DNA from: Cylicocyclus nassatus
Taxonomy: Eukaryota > Nematoda > Chromadorea > Rhabditida > Strongylidae
Direction: 5' to 3'
DNA length: 64,000 nucleotides
NCBI GenBank assembly: GCA_958299035.1
Contig: CATQJL010000316.1
Location: 31,313,441-31,377,440 of the forward strand
Of the stretch, positions 32,714 to 42,390 are shown in pieces; the stretch's first letter is position 1, and every line of letters starts with the position of its first letter. A model generated the notes under the pieces. It searched no databases. It was not told the DNA's origin and saw nothing but the letters and a program-made list of their open reading frames with translations. Position numbers and translations under genes: made by a program.

Positions 32714-35700
32714 ATGGCTGGGCCCTTTGCATTAAAATCTCAAAAAGCGCTTTTAACTCGCTTCTGCAATAATTTGAACAATGTGATATCGCGCTATGAG
32801 GGGGATGTTTCCTTGCAAGAAGATTCCTTTGAACGCTTATCACTTATTGTATGTGAATTGAAGGGGACTTCCAATTTAGTCTTAGAACATCTTGGTAAAT
32901 TCGCGAACATGGTAGACGCGCTAGCTGACTCATTGACCGAAGAACAAGAAGCGCAAGCGCTTGAGTACATGGAAAAAACACAAACCGCCATTGATCGCGC
33001 AGAAATGCTTATAATACAACTTGACGCACGAAATGCAACAACAAGTGAGCGCGGGCAGTTAGCGCACTTCGCGGAACAACGGCAACAATCAGGGAATGGG
33101 GGGCAGTTGGAAATGGCAAAAGCAACGCTCCCTGCTATTCCCATCCCCACTTTTAACGGGAAAGTGTGGGAATTCAGTAATTTTTGGACCCTGTTTGAAG
33201 CGAGCGTTCATACTCAACCGCTTTCAAAGCTCCAAAAATTCAACTACTTAGTAAACGCATTACGCGGAGAGCCACGCGATCTGATAAGGCGCTTTGCGGT
33301 TACGGACGAAAACTACGATAACGCGGTGGAACTACTGCGCAAAAAGTACGGTAATGAGTCACAACTTATCGCGATACTACAGACGCGACTCGAACATACG
33401 AGGGCCGAACAAGGGACGATAATAGCGCAAAGAAAACTGTTGGAAACCCTACATCCCATCGTAACGCAGCTAGAAAAGCTAGGGGTTTGCTTAGATGGTT
33501 CTTTTCTCGCACAAAAAGTGCTATCGAAGTTTACGGCGAAACTTCAACGCAAAGTTCTGGAACGTCAAATGTCTCGGGAAAGAGGAGAACAAGACTGGAA
33601 ACTCCAGAACATCATCGCGGACTTGGACTCACTGATAAGCATGGAGGAGCGAGTCAATGACATGGTTAGCAGGAATACCAGTCACGTCACCGTCAGGGAG
33701 GACGAAGCTCAGCAGCGTCGAAACGCCATACGCGGATCATCAAAACCCACATCCTGCATATTCTGTGGTACCATAGGTCACAATTCGGTCAACTGCAGGG
33801 TTTACGACACGATGGAAATACGTCGTAAACTAATGCAAGAAAGACAGTTATGTCTAAACTGTGGAGGAAAGGACCACTACGCCAGAGACTGCACCGTTGA
33901 AGGATGTAGGAATTGCCCAGGAAAAAGGCATCATTACACAATTTGCCCAAGACGCTTTTCGAAAGCAATTGGCAACAAGGATCTAGAACGAAGACAAGCC
34001 TCGCAGCAGCAATCCCGCACGCCACCGGTTAGGAAGACTGAAAGTACTAAACAACAACGAGGCAAACAAAAACGGGCACACCCAGTTAGCACCGAGATTC
34101 CAGAAGAGAACCACGAGGAACTGGGAGAAACGCAAGAACCTAGGACCATTCTTCACGCCGAGGAAAAGGGAACGCTCGGAAGAGATGGGTCAGTACTACT
34201 TCTCACAGGCTCAGCAAGAATCTACAACACTGCTGGCAAGGAATGGACTGACGTCGAGATACTTTTCGACACGGGGGCAGATCAGTCCTTCATCAGTGCA
34301 AGCTTGGCAAACAAGCTCAACCTGGAAAGCTTAGGGACAGAAAGCTTCCAGATGTTTACATTCGGTTCACATGAAGCAAAGCCAACAGTGTGTGAGATGA
34401 CGCAGCTCGAGCTCTGGGATAAGGAAGGTAAAAATCATAATGTGCGGTTATACACTATACCTATACTCACGGAGAAAGGAAAAAAAGTGACACTAAGCGG
34501 CGAAGACTTGAAGTTCTTGGAAACGCATCAAATACCTCTCTCGACAACTAACCAAGTAAGGGAATCCAACCCACAGATTTTGCTTGGTTGCGACCAGCTC
34601 TGGGACTTCTTGGAAAATGTGTCGCCGAGGTTCACGCTTTCATCAGGTCTATTGCTCATCCCTTCCAAATTGGGCTACCTAATCACAGGGAAGCAACAAA
34701 TGCCCGAGACTGCTGCGAAGAAAGGACGAAAAGCTTGTTCAACTTCTCTCTCTACGGTACGAGTATTCACCAACCTCAGTGAAAGCCTCGACGAAGATAG
34801 AGAACGCTGGGACAAATATTGGACCATAGACTCCTCGGGAATTTGCGAGTTCACAGGAACAAAGAACGAAGAAAAGATTGCCACGCAAGAAAAAGTGGAA
34901 AACTTCTTCAATTCAACAATCGAGAAACGCAATGACGGATATTATGTGCGCTTACCATTCAAAGAATCACATCCACCGTTACCCACCAATAAAGCTATAG
35001 CAATGAAACGCTTGGGTCGCATATTAGAAGCCCTGAAAACAGACACAAACGTGCTTCAAAACTACGCGGACATCATCAAAGAACAAAAACGGAAGGGTAT
35101 TATTGAAGTGGTCCCAAACGACCAACTTCAACAAGGAAACCATTTACACTATATCCCTCATCAACCCGTGATAACGCCGCATAAGGAAACCACCAAGCTG
35201 CGCATCGTATTTGACGCTTCCTCACACTTCAAAAACAGTCCGTCCTTGAATGACGTACTCCATCAAGGGCCGAGTATACTCCCAGAGTTATTTGGTATGT
35301 TGATACGCTTTCGCGCAGCAAAGTATGTAGCGACAGCCGACGTCGAAAAGGCATTTTTGCAAGTCCACCTTAATGAGATCGACAGAGACGCTACGAGATT
35401 CCTGTGGGTTCACGACGTTAACCTCCCTCCGGAAGGAGATAATATCGTCACTTATCGCTTTACAAGGGTAACGTTTGGTCTGAATGTCTCTCCGTATTTA
35501 CTAGCGGGAACAATACGCTATCACATGCAGCAGCAAGAAACAAACGAGGCCCTCGCAAGCGACATACGCGATAATCTTTATGTGGATAATCTAATCCTTC
35601 CGGCGGATACAGAAGATGAACTCCAAGAAAAAGCCCAAGCTTCAAGACGATTCTTTGAGGATATGGGAATGAACCTACGCGAATATCTCTCGAATACCCA

Positions 35701-37675
35701 TATATTAGAAAAGGTCTTGAATAAGGAAATTTGCGCAACGAAGCGTATCCAAAAAGTATTGGGTGTCACATGGAACGCGGATGAGGACAACTTGGTCATC
35801 AACTGTGCGATACCGCCCTCAAATTCTGTAACGAAACGCAGCATCGCACGCCAAATAGCATCAGTGTATGATCCACTGGGATGGTTAGTCCCACTGATGA
35901 CGAAATTGAAAGTATTCCAGCAAAATCTCTGGAAATTACCGCGAGAGTGGGATGACCCCATTGGTACAAACCTACGCGAGGAATGGGTTCAGCTCAAGAC
36001 GAGCGTAGATGGTTACGAAAACTCGATTCCCAGAAGACTGACGCTAGGTACGGAACCTTATCATCTCGCAGTATTTGCGGATGCAAGCGAGATGGCCATG
36101 GCAGTATGCGCCTACTTGTTCAATGAGCAGTTCTCTTCACTCGTCATGGCCAAATCAAAACTTCCTTCCATAAACGGTCATACAACGATGCCCAAAATGG
36201 AGCTAAACGCGTTGACGATAGCTGTACGACTGGCAAATTCAGTCTCTAAAGCAATACGAGAAAGAAGTAAGGAATTTTCGCGAACTATCATCATTCTTTC
36301 GGATTCACAGATCGCATTGAATTGGCTTATGACCAACCCTCATCAGGACAAAGCAGGGGTACTTGTTAGGAACAGAACTAACGAAATTCGCGACATTGTC
36401 TCGGAACTAGAGAAACAAGAAAGCCACGTACAATTCAAATACGTGAAAACGGAAGAAAATCCCGCGGATTTAGGCACTCGAGGAACAAATTCGGAGGGCA
36501 TGGATACCGACATGTGGTGGCATGGGCCACATTTCTTGCGCAAAGCTCTGACTGAATGGACGAACCCTAATTATGCGCTGTATAAAGAAGAAAATCGAGT
36601 TAAAGCAGCAGCACTAGTATTGCGAAAAGGACCCATCGCAAACACATCAAGTCAACAGCCTTGGGATCTTTCAAGGTTTTCAACACTGAGAAAAGCAATA
36701 CGCACAATCGCAATAGTGCTGATCTTCATCAAAAAAATGCTACGAAAGCACCCAGAGAAGAGCGGAAAAAATATCGCCGAATTGAAAGAAATACAAGATA
36801 CGCCCATCCCCATAACAACACAATCGAAGCGCGCTGCGCGGAGGGCGATCATACGCTATCACCAGGAAAATTACTTGCCAGAAGAATATAGGAAATCAAT
36901 GGAAAATACATTGCGATTATTCCAAGATCATCTACAAATATGGCGCTCGAGAGGGAGACTGGAAATGTCATCACTAAAAGAAGAGGCTAAGAGTCCAATA
37001 ATTATAGCACCGAAAACGGCCCTAGCGAATCTGATTATTCGCGAAGCCCACGGTACTTATCACAGCGGAGTGGAGCACACGATGGCCAACGTCAGAATGC
37101 AGTATTGGATTCCACAATTACGCCAACAAGTGAGGCATTTGATCCACGGCTGCGTCAATTGTAGGAGATTCAATGCACTGCCATACCAATATCCAGACTC
37201 CACAAATTTATCAGAACGCAGAGTTCAGAGAGGGCGGCCTTTTCAACACATCGGACTCGACTTCTTTGATCTCCCCTCGGTAGACGAAAACAAAAGTTCC
37301 AAAATCTATGGATGCATCTTTACTTGCGCAGTCACACGCTTAATCCATTTGGAATTGGTAGCCAGTATGAGCACCGAAGATTTCTTGAACGCGCTAAGAC
37401 GATTCATAGCGCGCAGGGGCATTCCGGAGTCGATCACTTGTGACAACGCTCCAACATTTCTTTTGAGTGAACAGATCCTCAAAGACGCTATAGCTCGAGA
37501 GATTACCGATCTTGAAATTGATTGGCACCACATCACGCCTTATGCCCCATGGCAAGGCGCGTTTTATGAACGTCTCATAAAGTCAATCAAACAGTCGCTG
37601 TACAAAGCTGCAAGAGAGGTGATCATACGTTCTTACGACCAAATGGTGACGATAATGGCGGAAATAGAGGCTTGA
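32714..37675 (+). CDS. BEL/Pao Gag-Pol polyprotein up to in-frame TGA
   Basis: 1653 codons from ATG. Order: N-terminal Gag region; DUF1759 (PTFNGKVWEFSNFWTLFEAS, ~res 145); three zinc knuckles (CIFCGTIGHNSVNC, CLNCGGKDHYARDC, CRNCPGKRHHYTIC, ~res 347-410); retropepsin-like protease (LFDTGADQSFIS, Asp ~519); RT with TADVEKAFLQV and YVDN (~res 956; YVDN instead of YVDD, common in Pao RT); RNase H-like (VFADASEMAM, KMELNAL, LSDSQIALNWL); integrase zinc domain (H..H..C..C, ~res 1445-1475) and catalytic D,D,E (GLDFF ~1514, TCDNAP ~1577, GAFYERLIKS ~1618). The TGA at 37673-37675 falls inside integrase, directly before LNSRPLTY. The upstream ORF is otherwise intact. Confidence 0.93.
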   Translation: MAGPFALKSQKALLTRFCNNLNNVISRYEGDVSLQEDSFERLSLIVCELKGTSNLVLEHLGKFANMVDALADSLTEEQEAQALEYMEKTQTAIDRAEMLIIQLDARNATTSERGQLAHFAEQRQQSGNGGQLEMAKATLPAIPIPTFNGKVWEFSNFWTLFEASVHTQPLSKLQKFNYLVNALRGEPRDLIRRFAVTDENYDNAVELLRKKYGNESQLIAILQTRLEHTRAEQGTIIAQRKLLETLHPIVTQLEKLGVCLDGSFLAQKVLSKFTAKLQRKVLERQMSRERGEQDWKLQNIIADLDSLISMEERVNDMVSRNTSHVTVREDEAQQRRNAIRGSSKPTSCIFCGTIGHNSVNCRVYDTMEIRRKLMQERQLCLNCGGKDHYARDCTVEGCRNCPGKRHHYTICPRRFSKAIGNKDLERRQASQQQSRTPPVRKTESTKQQRGKQKRAHPVSTEIPEENHEELGETQEPRTILHAEEKGTLGRDGSVLLLTGSARIYNTAGKEWTDVEILFDTGADQSFISASLANKLNLESLGTESFQMFTFGSHEAKPTVCEMTQLELWDKEGKNHNVRLYTIPILTEKGKKVTLSGEDLKFLETHQIPLSTTNQVRESNPQILLGCDQLWDFLENVSPRFTLSSGLLLIPSKLGYLITGKQQMPETAAKKGRKACSTSLSTVRVFTNLSESLDEDRERWDKYWTIDSSGICEFTGTKNEEKIATQEKVENFFNSTIEKRNDGYYVRLPFKESHPPLPTNKAIAMKRLGRILEALKTDTNVLQNYADIIKEQKRKGIIEVVPNDQLQQGNHLHYIPHQPVITPHKETTKLRIVFDASSHFKNSPSLNDVLHQGPSILPELFGMLIRFRAAKYVATADVEKAFLQVHLNEIDRDATRFLWVHDVNLPPEGDNIVTYRFTRVTFGLNVSPYLLAGTIRYHMQQQETNEALASDIRDNLYVDNLILPADTEDELQEKAQASRRFFEDMGMNLREYLSNTHILEKVLNKEICATKRIQKVLGVTWNADEDNLVINCAIPPSNSVTKRSIARQIASVYDPLGWLVPLMTKLKVFQQNLWKLPREWDDPIGTNLREEWVQLKTSVDGYENSIPRRLTLGTEPYHLAVFADASEMAMAVCAYLFNEQFSSLVMAKSKLPSINGHTTMPKMELNALTIAVRLANSVSKAIRERSKEFSRTIIILSDSQIALNWLMTNPHQDKAGVLVRNRTNEIRDIVSELEKQESHVQFKYVKTEENPADLGTRGTNSEGMDTDMWWHGPHFLRKALTEWTNPNYALYKEENRVKAAALVLRKGPIANTSSQQPWDLSRFSTLRKAIRTIAIVLIFIKKMLRKHPEKSGKNIAELKEIQDTPIPITTQSKRAARRAIIRYHQENYLPEEYRKSMENTLRLFQDHLQIWRSRGRLEMSSLKEEAKSPIIIAPKTALANLIIREAHGTYHSGVEHTMANVRMQYWIPQLRQQVRHLIHGCVNCRRFNALPYQYPDSTNLSERRVQRGRPFQHIGLDFFDLPSVDENKSSKIYGCIFTCAVTRLIHLELVASMSTEDFLNALRRFIARRGIPESITCDNAPTFLLSEQILKDAIAREITDLEIDWHHITPYAPWQGAFYERLIKSIKQSLYKAAREVIIRSYDQMVTIMAEIEA

Positions 37676-39163
37676 CTGAACTCGCGTCCGCTAACATATC
37701 AAGAGGTCAAGCCGGACACACTCGGAATGATCCGCCCAATCGACTTCTTGCAGAAGGACTGGGTCATAACTCTTCCACTATGCGTAAATCCGTCAACGGA
37801 CGATGATCCGGAGTACTTACTACCCGCCGAGTTAAGAACTTTACAAACACGAAAGCAGGTAGAAGAAGCGCTCACGTCATCGTGTAAATTCTTGGAACGC
37901 TTTTGGAAGATATGGCAGCAACATTATCTCACCAGCCTACGTGAGAAACAGCTGAAGAACATTGTAAAGAGGAGGCAAGGAACAGAGGTGCCTACGGTTG
38001 GTTCGGTAGTGTTGGTGAGTGACCCGGTGCTCCCTAGAAATTCGTGGAAATTAGCACGAATTACGGAAATTCATCAGGGATTGGATGGAAAGGTTCGCGA
38101 AGTTGAACTCGCAACGAACAAACGTAAAATTCGACGCCCGGTCAACCTTCTTGTTCCGCTGGAAATTGAAGAAAGTAAAGAACTGTTAACCTCGAAAACA
38201 CCAACCGAAACAGGGAGTAACGAAAAGGAAGAGACTCATCACCGGTACGACCTTCGACCACGCAAGCAGCAACAATACGTTGAGAATGCTCTGACCAACC
38301 AGAAATCAATTCTGATTAGGAATTCACGCACAAAATGGTTCCTCTTCTATGTCATGATCTTGACCATACTCTCACCCACAACACAGGAACGTTCGCATTC
38401 CATCATGTTCAGTTGTACGCCCAATGGAGTATTTCTTCATACGGTTATAAACGAGTCATTTCAAATTTGCGCGGACAACTATTGCAAAACACAACATCAA
38501 GGAGCCCAGTCGCAAATGATACGCTTTCCAGCAGAAATAACACTCCATGACCATGTGGTTATGTTGAAGTGGAAAAACGGTGAACATACAGAGACGATAA
38601 GTACAATCTGTAAAGGGCTTAATTTCTGTGAAAACGTAGACTGCTGGTTCTGCTCTACGATCTTACTGAACCCTGAGTGCTGGCCACAAGGGGCGATCAT
38701 CATCTCAGCAGTCCTGCTGTACATGTTCATTGCGATAGTATATGCGCTTTTATACGTTCCAGTTACCGTTGGGAAGCCATTAAGACTCATCCTACGGGGC
38801 TTACATTGGCTCCTAATGGGTGGAGGTCAAAGCGGTCGCTTACTCCTGCCTATGGGGAATCCACAAGTTATCCTCGAAAAGAAGGAGAACGAGAAGTGCA
38901 CGAATGACAATTGCGTTGGCCATCCTTCTGAATCTTACTTGTGCTCCCAAAATGGTGTCGCCAACATGCCAACGCATGAATATTTTCGACCACAAGCGAA
39001 CCATCTGTACGGTAACCAATGGAGTGAGAGAATGCACGATAACGCTTTCAGAAGTGCTAAAAATAAATGCACTGAAAAGAGAAGCGTGCCTCAATCTTGT
39101 CAGCAACACATCACTGGTCACGAGCATCAAGATTCGATGGCAAAGTATCAAGCTTCACTGTGA
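37676..39163 (+). CDS. Pol C-terminus plus small membrane glycoprotein, same frame past the TGA
   Basis: The frame stays open for ~496 codons after the TGA. It supplies the integrase remainder (LNSRPLTY), the DUF5641-type tail (FWKIWQQHYLTSLREKQ; VGSVVLVSD; NSWKLARITEIHQG), then a hydrophobic segment (KWFLFYVMILTILS, ~38336) resembling a signal anchor, a Cys-rich ectodomain (FSCTPNG, ICADNYC, CENVDCWFC) and a transmembrane segment (IIISAVLLYMFIAIVYALLY, ~38698-38757). This fits a small N-terminal envelope-type glycoprotein fused behind pol in nematode BEL elements. Without stop readthrough or a downstream start it would not be made as part of Gag-Pol. The frame ends inside the overlapping envelope ORF. 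Confidence 0.8.
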   Translation: MNSRPLTYQEVKPDTLGMIRPIDFLQKDWVITLPLCVNPSTDDDPEYLLPAELRTLQTRKQVEEALTSSCKFLERFWKIWQQHYLTSLREKQLKNIVKRRQGTEVPTVGSVVLVSDPVLPRNSWKLARITEIHQGLDGKVREVELATNKRKIRRPVNLLVPLEIEESKELLTSKTPTETGSNEKEETHHRYDLRPRKQQQYVENALTNQKSILIRNSRTKWFLFYVMILTILSPTTQERSHSIMFSCTPNGVFLHTVINESFQICADNYCKTQHQGAQSQMIRFPAEITLHDHVVMLKWKNGEHTETISTICKGLNFCENVDCWFCSTILLNPECWPQGAIIISAVLLYMFIAIVYALLYVPVTVGKPLRLILRGLHWLLMGGGQSGRLLLPMGNPQVILEKKENEKCTNDNCVGHPSESYLCSQNGVANMPTHEYFRPQANHLYGNQWSERMHDNAFRSAKNKCTEKRSVPQSCQQHITGHEHQDSMAKYQASL

Positions 39164-40550
39164 TCGGCAGACATTACTCTTTACGCGTGCCGTCCAACTA
39201 AATACAATCGACAGTAAGCGTTGTGCGCACATGGGATCCTGTTCAAGGAACAAATGCACGGATGTAAACAGCTTTAGCCTCATACCCGAGTTGGAAGCTG
39301 GGAACGCATTACCAGGAAGAACTGGATGTATAGAATCCTGCGGGGGATGGGGGTGTGACTGCTTCTATCCAAGTGCAGGATGTCTTTTTTATAGAATCTA
39401 CGCAGTTCCTAAGTCAACAAAAGTCTACGAACTTTTCCGCTGCATGAGGTGGCGAGAAGAGGCGAAGTTGGAAGTCACGCTAGAGCGAGAGGACAAGAAA
39501 ACAAGTTTTCAACGCTTTATTATATCGCTGACGCCTAATGTTCCAGTCGAATTACCTTCACTTCGAATAGTGATGACCTCCTTGGCACTACCTCCCATAT
39601 CACTACTCAATGATCGATTCATCACCGATGGTGAAAATTTCGCGATATGGAGAGAACAGGAATATCTACACTTGCATTGTGACTCTTGGGAAGCAGCTAA
39701 AAATCTGAACTGTACACTGCGCGACGATTGCCGTTGCGAGGCCGCAGAGAGTAGAGTCAAATGTCAGTGTTCCTCCTCAGACCTAAGAAGAGTTTTTCAG
39801 GATGTAGAGACGAGCCTGCCAATCAAAACCCCAATTTGGCAGCTAGAGAATGTTCGTGGAGTACTTGCAGCACGAATTCCGCAAATGGCAATGGCGGAAT
39901 TTGTCGTAGACTTTAAGGAAAAGATCAACGATGTTATTCTTGAAGTGCATAGCGATGTCTGTACCGTGGACAACAGCATTTTACAAGGCTGCTACAACTG
40001 TGCGCAAGGAGCAAAAGCCGTCATCACTTGTAAGGCGAAAACGCAAAGATTAGCAGAGATATATTGCGCCCAAGATGCCTTTGCTGTTCCATGTGGTCCA
40101 AAAAACCCCCAGTCTACCCTGGTGTTCGCGCTGAATGCCGCAAGGCAAGAGATGAGCTGTTCGGTTAAATGTGGAACAATTTTGAAAAATTTCACATTGG
40201 TTGGGACACTCAAATATGTAAGCTCGTTACGCGGCCCGCTATTAGCAACCATCCAAGGAAACAGCACGCTGTATAACGAATTCCAGTGGCCTGATTTAGA
40301 GCACATATTCAAAACCATGATAGACTGGTATAAATCAATATTACTGGCAGTACTAGGGGTGGTACTAGCGCTGTTGATCACTTATTTGACCATTCAATCG
40401 CTAGGGCTGCGCATGATATTTCTGCTTGTAAAGTTAATTCGCATGATTCTCTGTTGTCCCGTACGCGGACTGAACGCACTCATTCAATTTTTTCTTGGTA
40501 AAAAACAACACAATTTCGATTCGCTTGCACTGCACCAAAAAACCGTCTGA
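38904..40550 (+). CDS. Phlebovirus-Gc-like envelope glycoprotein of BEL/Pao element
   Basis: Open from 38820; I choose the ATG at 38904 because it is followed by a signal-peptide-like MTIALAILLNLTCA. About 548 residues, many Cys. The segment around GWGCDCFYPSAGC followed by LFYR resembles the fusion-loop region of class II fusion glycoproteins in phlebovirus-like envelopes of nematode BEL elements. A membrane-spanning helix near the C-terminus (SILLAVLGVVLALLITYL) and a short basic tail follow. It overlaps the pol-frame ORF by 260 nt in a different frame, so expression probably needs a spliced or separate mRNA. No break is seen within it. Function as an entry protein is an inference. Confidence 0.82.
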   Translation: MTIALAILLNLTCAPKMVSPTCQRMNIFDHKRTICTVTNGVRECTITLSEVLKINALKREACLNLVSNTSLVTSIKIRWQSIKLHCDRQTLLFTRAVQLNTIDSKRCAHMGSCSRNKCTDVNSFSLIPELEAGNALPGRTGCIESCGGWGCDCFYPSAGCLFYRIYAVPKSTKVYELFRCMRWREEAKLEVTLEREDKKTSFQRFIISLTPNVPVELPSLRIVMTSLALPPISLLNDRFITDGENFAIWREQEYLHLHCDSWEAAKNLNCTLRDDCRCEAAESRVKCQCSSSDLRRVFQDVETSLPIKTPIWQLENVRGVLAARIPQMAMAEFVVDFKEKINDVILEVHSDVCTVDNSILQGCYNCAQGAKAVITCKAKTQRLAEIYCAQDAFAVPCGPKNPQSTLVFALNAARQEMSCSVKCGTILKNFTLVGTLKYVSSLRGPLLATIQGNSTLYNEFQWPDLEHIFKTMIDWYKSILLAVLGVVLALLITYLTIQSLGLRMIFLLVKLIRMILCCPVRGLNALIQFFLGKKQHNFDSLALHQKTV

Positions 40551-40611
40551 TGTCACTAGAAATATTTATCATCTATACTTTATTATATTTGAACCAGTAC
40601 CCTTTCAGACC

Positions 40612-42219
40612 ATGAGTCGAGAAGATGAACTGTCCCGCTTGAAAGAAGAGAACAAACGACTACGCAGCGCCATTCCAACCCTTCCGATGCCGCCCGTGCT
40701 GCTCCAGCAAATCCTCGATCACGCCGGGCAGCTCAATCAGACAATGCGAGATGTCAGCCAATTGGAATTGGATGTATTGCGCATCGAAGGTTCACCACAA
40801 GAATGGTCTGATCGGCTAGCTTTACTGCAGATGAGAGAGAATGAATGTGATCGCTTTAGATTAGAGCTTCTTTATTTGAGAACGCAGTTTTATATGTTTT
40901 TTGCATTGCCTCATTTCCTTGTGGCTACAAACGCGATCTCCCTTGACGCCTGGAAAGCTATGATAGCGCGCGAGAGGAGAGACGCCCATGGAATGGAACT
41001 GCTCACGGACCAGGAGATCATCAACTTCGCAATCGACGACCATCTGCGCACCGTCACTTCGATCAGCCAAAAACTCAGAGATATTCGCAATCACCTGCAA
41101 CAGGAGGAACGCACAGAGGTCGCCAATCGGCAGGCACAGATCCTCGCAGCAGTCACCACTCTCGTCGACAGTGAAGAATCCACGTCGAAAAAGGTGGAAG
41201 AGTTTGAAACCAGTCTGCAAGACATAGTCGCAACGCTGCAGGAAGTCGAAAAAACACGACCGCAATCAACATCAGATGAAGAGACTTCAACACATAGGGA
41301 GGAAATCATCGATGCGGTCGTAAACGCCGTGATGAGTAACGTCGACGCAAAGTTGAACGAAATACTGGCCTTAATCAAGAGATCGCAGCCGACAGACGAA
41401 AGCACAGGGAATCGAGAGAGTCCAGACGGTGAGAACGCGGCGATGCAGGAAGAAGAAAGAGTGGAAGAACACGCGACGAACGAGCCTACAGAAGCTGTTC
41501 AAGAAGCTGTCCATCACGCAGACGACGCAAGGGTCGAGGATGAGCTCCAACTGGAAGAAGAGGCGCTAGGCGAAGAAATTCACAATGAGGAGCCAAACGT
41601 AGAAGCCGAGCATCTCGATGAGGAGATTCCTTTCGAGGAAGAGCTGGAATATGTAGAAGAAGCCAACAGCGATGACGAAGCACCACTCGAAGAGGAAGAG
41701 AGACGCCAGTTGGAAGAGGAGCGCGAAAGACGTGAACACCAGCGGCAACGTCTCAGGGCAGACCTAGACCAAGCCATTCAAGCAGAACGCGACTTTGAGC
41801 GTCTGATAGATGAGCTCTCGCAACGAAGAACCTGCCCACCAAGACGCTTCTCACATGGTTTCATTCTGCGCAGCGAGGAACAAACCATTCAGTGTGTGTT
41901 TTGTAAACGCGTCGGCAACCATTATTCAGACTTGTGTCAGACTGTCGCGGACGCAGCGACACGCCGAGATGTATTGCGAGCTGAGCTTCGCTGTGTCATG
42001 TGTCTAACCACAGAATGCGCGGAAGACATCTACTGTCGAAAGTACGCAGTGAAATGCTACCACTGCCGTGGTTTCGGACACCATTCGGCCATTTGTGAAT
42101 TGCCAGAAGAAAGCCAATCAATCCTTGAGCAGCTACGATCTGCACGCGAAGGACTAGAAAGGAACCGCGAGAGAAGGCGCAACATCGAACGCCAGCTACG
42201 CGAAGAACGCCAGCAATGA
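40612..42219 (+). CDS. Accessory 3' ORF: coiled-coil, acidic, zinc-knuckle protein
   Basis: 535 codons from the ATG in MSREDELSRLKEENKRLR; the frame is open 39 codons further upstream, overlapping env. Layout: N-terminal coiled coil; a conserved-looking middle (LYLRTQFYMFFALPHFLVAT, then DAHGMELLTDQEI); a long Glu-rich low-complexity region (~res 240-400); then Cys/His clusters CVFCKRVGNHYSDLC, CVMCLTTECAEDIYC and CYHCRGFGHHSAIC, two of them clean CX2CX4HX4C knuckles; and a basic coiled-coil tail ending RQLREERQQ. It lies after env and before the 3' LTR, where canonical BEL elements encode nothing. Similar ORFs seem to exist in strongylid genomes, but I know no function. Nucleic-acid binding is likely from the knuckles. 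Confidence 0.85.
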   Translation: MSREDELSRLKEENKRLRSAIPTLPMPPVLLQQILDHAGQLNQTMRDVSQLELDVLRIEGSPQEWSDRLALLQMRENECDRFRLELLYLRTQFYMFFALPHFLVATNAISLDAWKAMIARERRDAHGMELLTDQEIINFAIDDHLRTVTSISQKLRDIRNHLQQEERTEVANRQAQILAAVTTLVDSEESTSKKVEEFETSLQDIVATLQEVEKTRPQSTSDEETSTHREEIIDAVVNAVMSNVDAKLNEILALIKRSQPTDESTGNRESPDGENAAMQEEERVEEHATNEPTEAVQEAVHHADDARVEDELQLEEEALGEEIHNEEPNVEAEHLDEEIPFEEELEYVEEANSDDEAPLEEEERRQLEEERERREHQRQRLRADLDQAIQAERDFERLIDELSQRRTCPPRRFSHGFILRSEEQTIQCVFCKRVGNHYSDLCQTVADAATRRDVLRAELRCVMCLTTECAEDIYCRKYAVKCYHCRGFGHHSAICELPEESQSILEQLRSAREGLERNRERRRNIERQLREERQQ

Positions 42220-42232
42220 GACGTCACGCGTG

Positions 42233-42362
42233 AAAAAAAAATATGTTTGGACTGCATTGTATACGCTTCACTTCACGCTTCTGCTACTCATCGCTACGCT
42301 TCACGCCTTTGCTACTCGTCGCTACGCTTCACGCTTTTTGCTACGCAGCGCTACGCTTCATA
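42233..42362 (+). repeat. Short tandem repeat before 3' LTR
   Basis: About four degenerate units of ~25-28 bp built on GCTACGCTTCACGC and TTTGCTACTCGTC lie between the accessory ORF and the 3' LTR. An A-run (GAAAAAAAAATATG) precedes them. The purine stretch GGCGGGAG directly before the LTR is a weak polypurine-tract candidate. Confidence 0.7.
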
Positions 42363-42390
42363 AAGCTCCTCTCACGACGCCGGCGGGAGT

